Position numbers and translations under genes: made by a program. A stretch of DNA of 64,000 bases from Gari tellinella. Lineage: Eukaryota > Mollusca > Bivalvia > Cardiida > Psammobiidae. The stretch lies in NCBI GenBank assembly GCA_922989275.2, contig OV277868.1, positions 55,054,216-55,118,215 of the forward strand. The letters are read 5' to 3'. The notes beneath the pieces are model-generated. The model did no database searches and was not told the DNA's origin. It saw only the letters and a program-made list of their open reading frames with translations. Positions 63,460 to 64,000 of the stretch are shown piece by piece (positions within the stretch are counted from its first letter, which is position 1; each line of letters starts with the position of its first letter).

Positions 63460-63813
63460 ATTACGTCAATAGGGGTAATTTCTCAAAGAACAGTTTCTGC
63501 AGGAAGTTATACAGGCCTTGATGAAAATATATATTAACGAAGGGAAAGATTTGGTTAATAAAAAACCGGAACACGGGTTAGAGGTAAAACAAACTATAGG
63601 GCATATAGACATGTTCGGTTGGACTTTGGGAACTTTGAGTTCTATTGGAGGTTTTTCATGCCAAAGAAGCATAGGTCTTTATGTTCTAAATTTAGGTGTG
63701 GTTCTGCACACCTCAGGATAGTGACGGACCGGTATGAAAATATGCCGGTAAAGGACCGGACCTGCCATTTCGGTTGTAATGTGACAGAAGACAAGAAGCA
63801 TGTATTTTATTGA
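63460..63813 (+). pseudogene. LINE reverse-transcriptase C-terminal remnant
   Basis: The frame ending at 63813 reads KKHRSLCSKFRCGSAHLRIV, then TDRYENMPVKDRTC and NVTEDKKHVFY. This follows the tail of LINE polyproteins (L.IE.GRY..IP...R.C..C....EDE.HFL). Upstream the sense appears to run in a different frame, so at least one frameshift is likely. Only the last 350 bases are recognisable. Confidence 0.6.
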
Positions 63814-63839
63814 ATTGCCTGCTGTAGAATTCTGTGAGA

Positions 63840-64000
63840 AAGGACCTCTTACATAACGAAAAGTGTCCCCTTCAGAATTGTGTGCCCGGGTCATTTTTTG
63901 ACGTAGAAAATTGTTCTTCCATGTCATTTTGCTACTCATGAGGACGTATTTCCTTGACAAATCAAGATCCAAGGACACTTTTCTACGTCGAGAAAATGTC
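63840..64000. repeat. Inverted repeat at the window edge
   Basis: ACGAAAAGTGTCC near 63857 pairs with GGACACTTTTCTACGT near 63973. Possibly an element that continues past the window. Confidence 0.35.

Overview
The window is animal nuclear DNA, most likely from a bivalve mollusc. The reasons are one vertebrate-like two-exon glycosyltransferase gene with GT-AG splicing, no operons, many short DNA-transposon derivatives with TA, TTAA or 8-bp target duplications, dispersed repeats that start like ACAAGAG...CGCTCACCTG, and LINE tails of invertebrate type. I infer the class from repeat style and did not test it; the species cannot be named from sequence alone.

Only one host gene is well supported: a beta-1,6-N-acetylglucosaminyltransferase of the GCNT/core-2 family (GT14) on the minus strand. 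Exon 1 is 14880-16020 and exon 2 is 7833-8134. The 6.7-kb intron is full of repeats. The splice phase matches and gives a 480-residue type II membrane protein. The 1 kb upstream of exon 1 is one of the few repeat-free stretches.

Most of the rest is layered mobile DNA. At least ten families of short non-autonomous elements recur. Family A has TA|CAGTGGAG ends, is about 250 bp long and has about 20 copies. Families B, C, D and M have TTAA|CCC ends. Families E and I have TA|CAGT ends. F, G and H are further families, and there are hAT-like elements with 8-bp duplications. Nearly all carry a long central hairpin. Two hairpin cores recur in families whose ends differ, as if cores and ends were exchangeable modules. 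Several insertions are nested, which gives relative ages.

The most remarkable object is a 7,788-bp element at 48944-56731. It has 1.55-kb, almost identical terminal inverted repeats, 5'-AG...CT-3' ends and a 6-bp target duplication (AGTGTT), and it sits inside the 3' end of a LINE reading frame. Removing the element and one duplication copy makes that frame run on to a stop, so the boundaries are firm. Each arm carries the same small gene set: a 74-codon ORF, a 112-residue basic protein and an 84-residue PC4-like protein. The left arm runs on into a 182-residue C2H2 zinc-finger gene, and the right arm breaks off six codons into that gene. The interior holds a 636-residue Mutator-like transposase with apparent DDE residues. 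Ends and duplication length fit Polinton/Maverick elements, but no polymerase, integrase, ATPase, protease or capsid gene is present. It is either a deleted Polinton relative carrying a transposase gene, or a long-arm DNA transposon with accessory genes.

Other regions: 33.6-40.3 kb is a large old repeat with diverged inverted ends and seven imperfect ~160-bp tandem units; 44.7-45.7 kb is a CCGGT-rich element with inverted ends; 45.8-46.9 kb is a decayed Tc1 element; 31.2 and 63.6 kb hold LINE C-terminal fragments.
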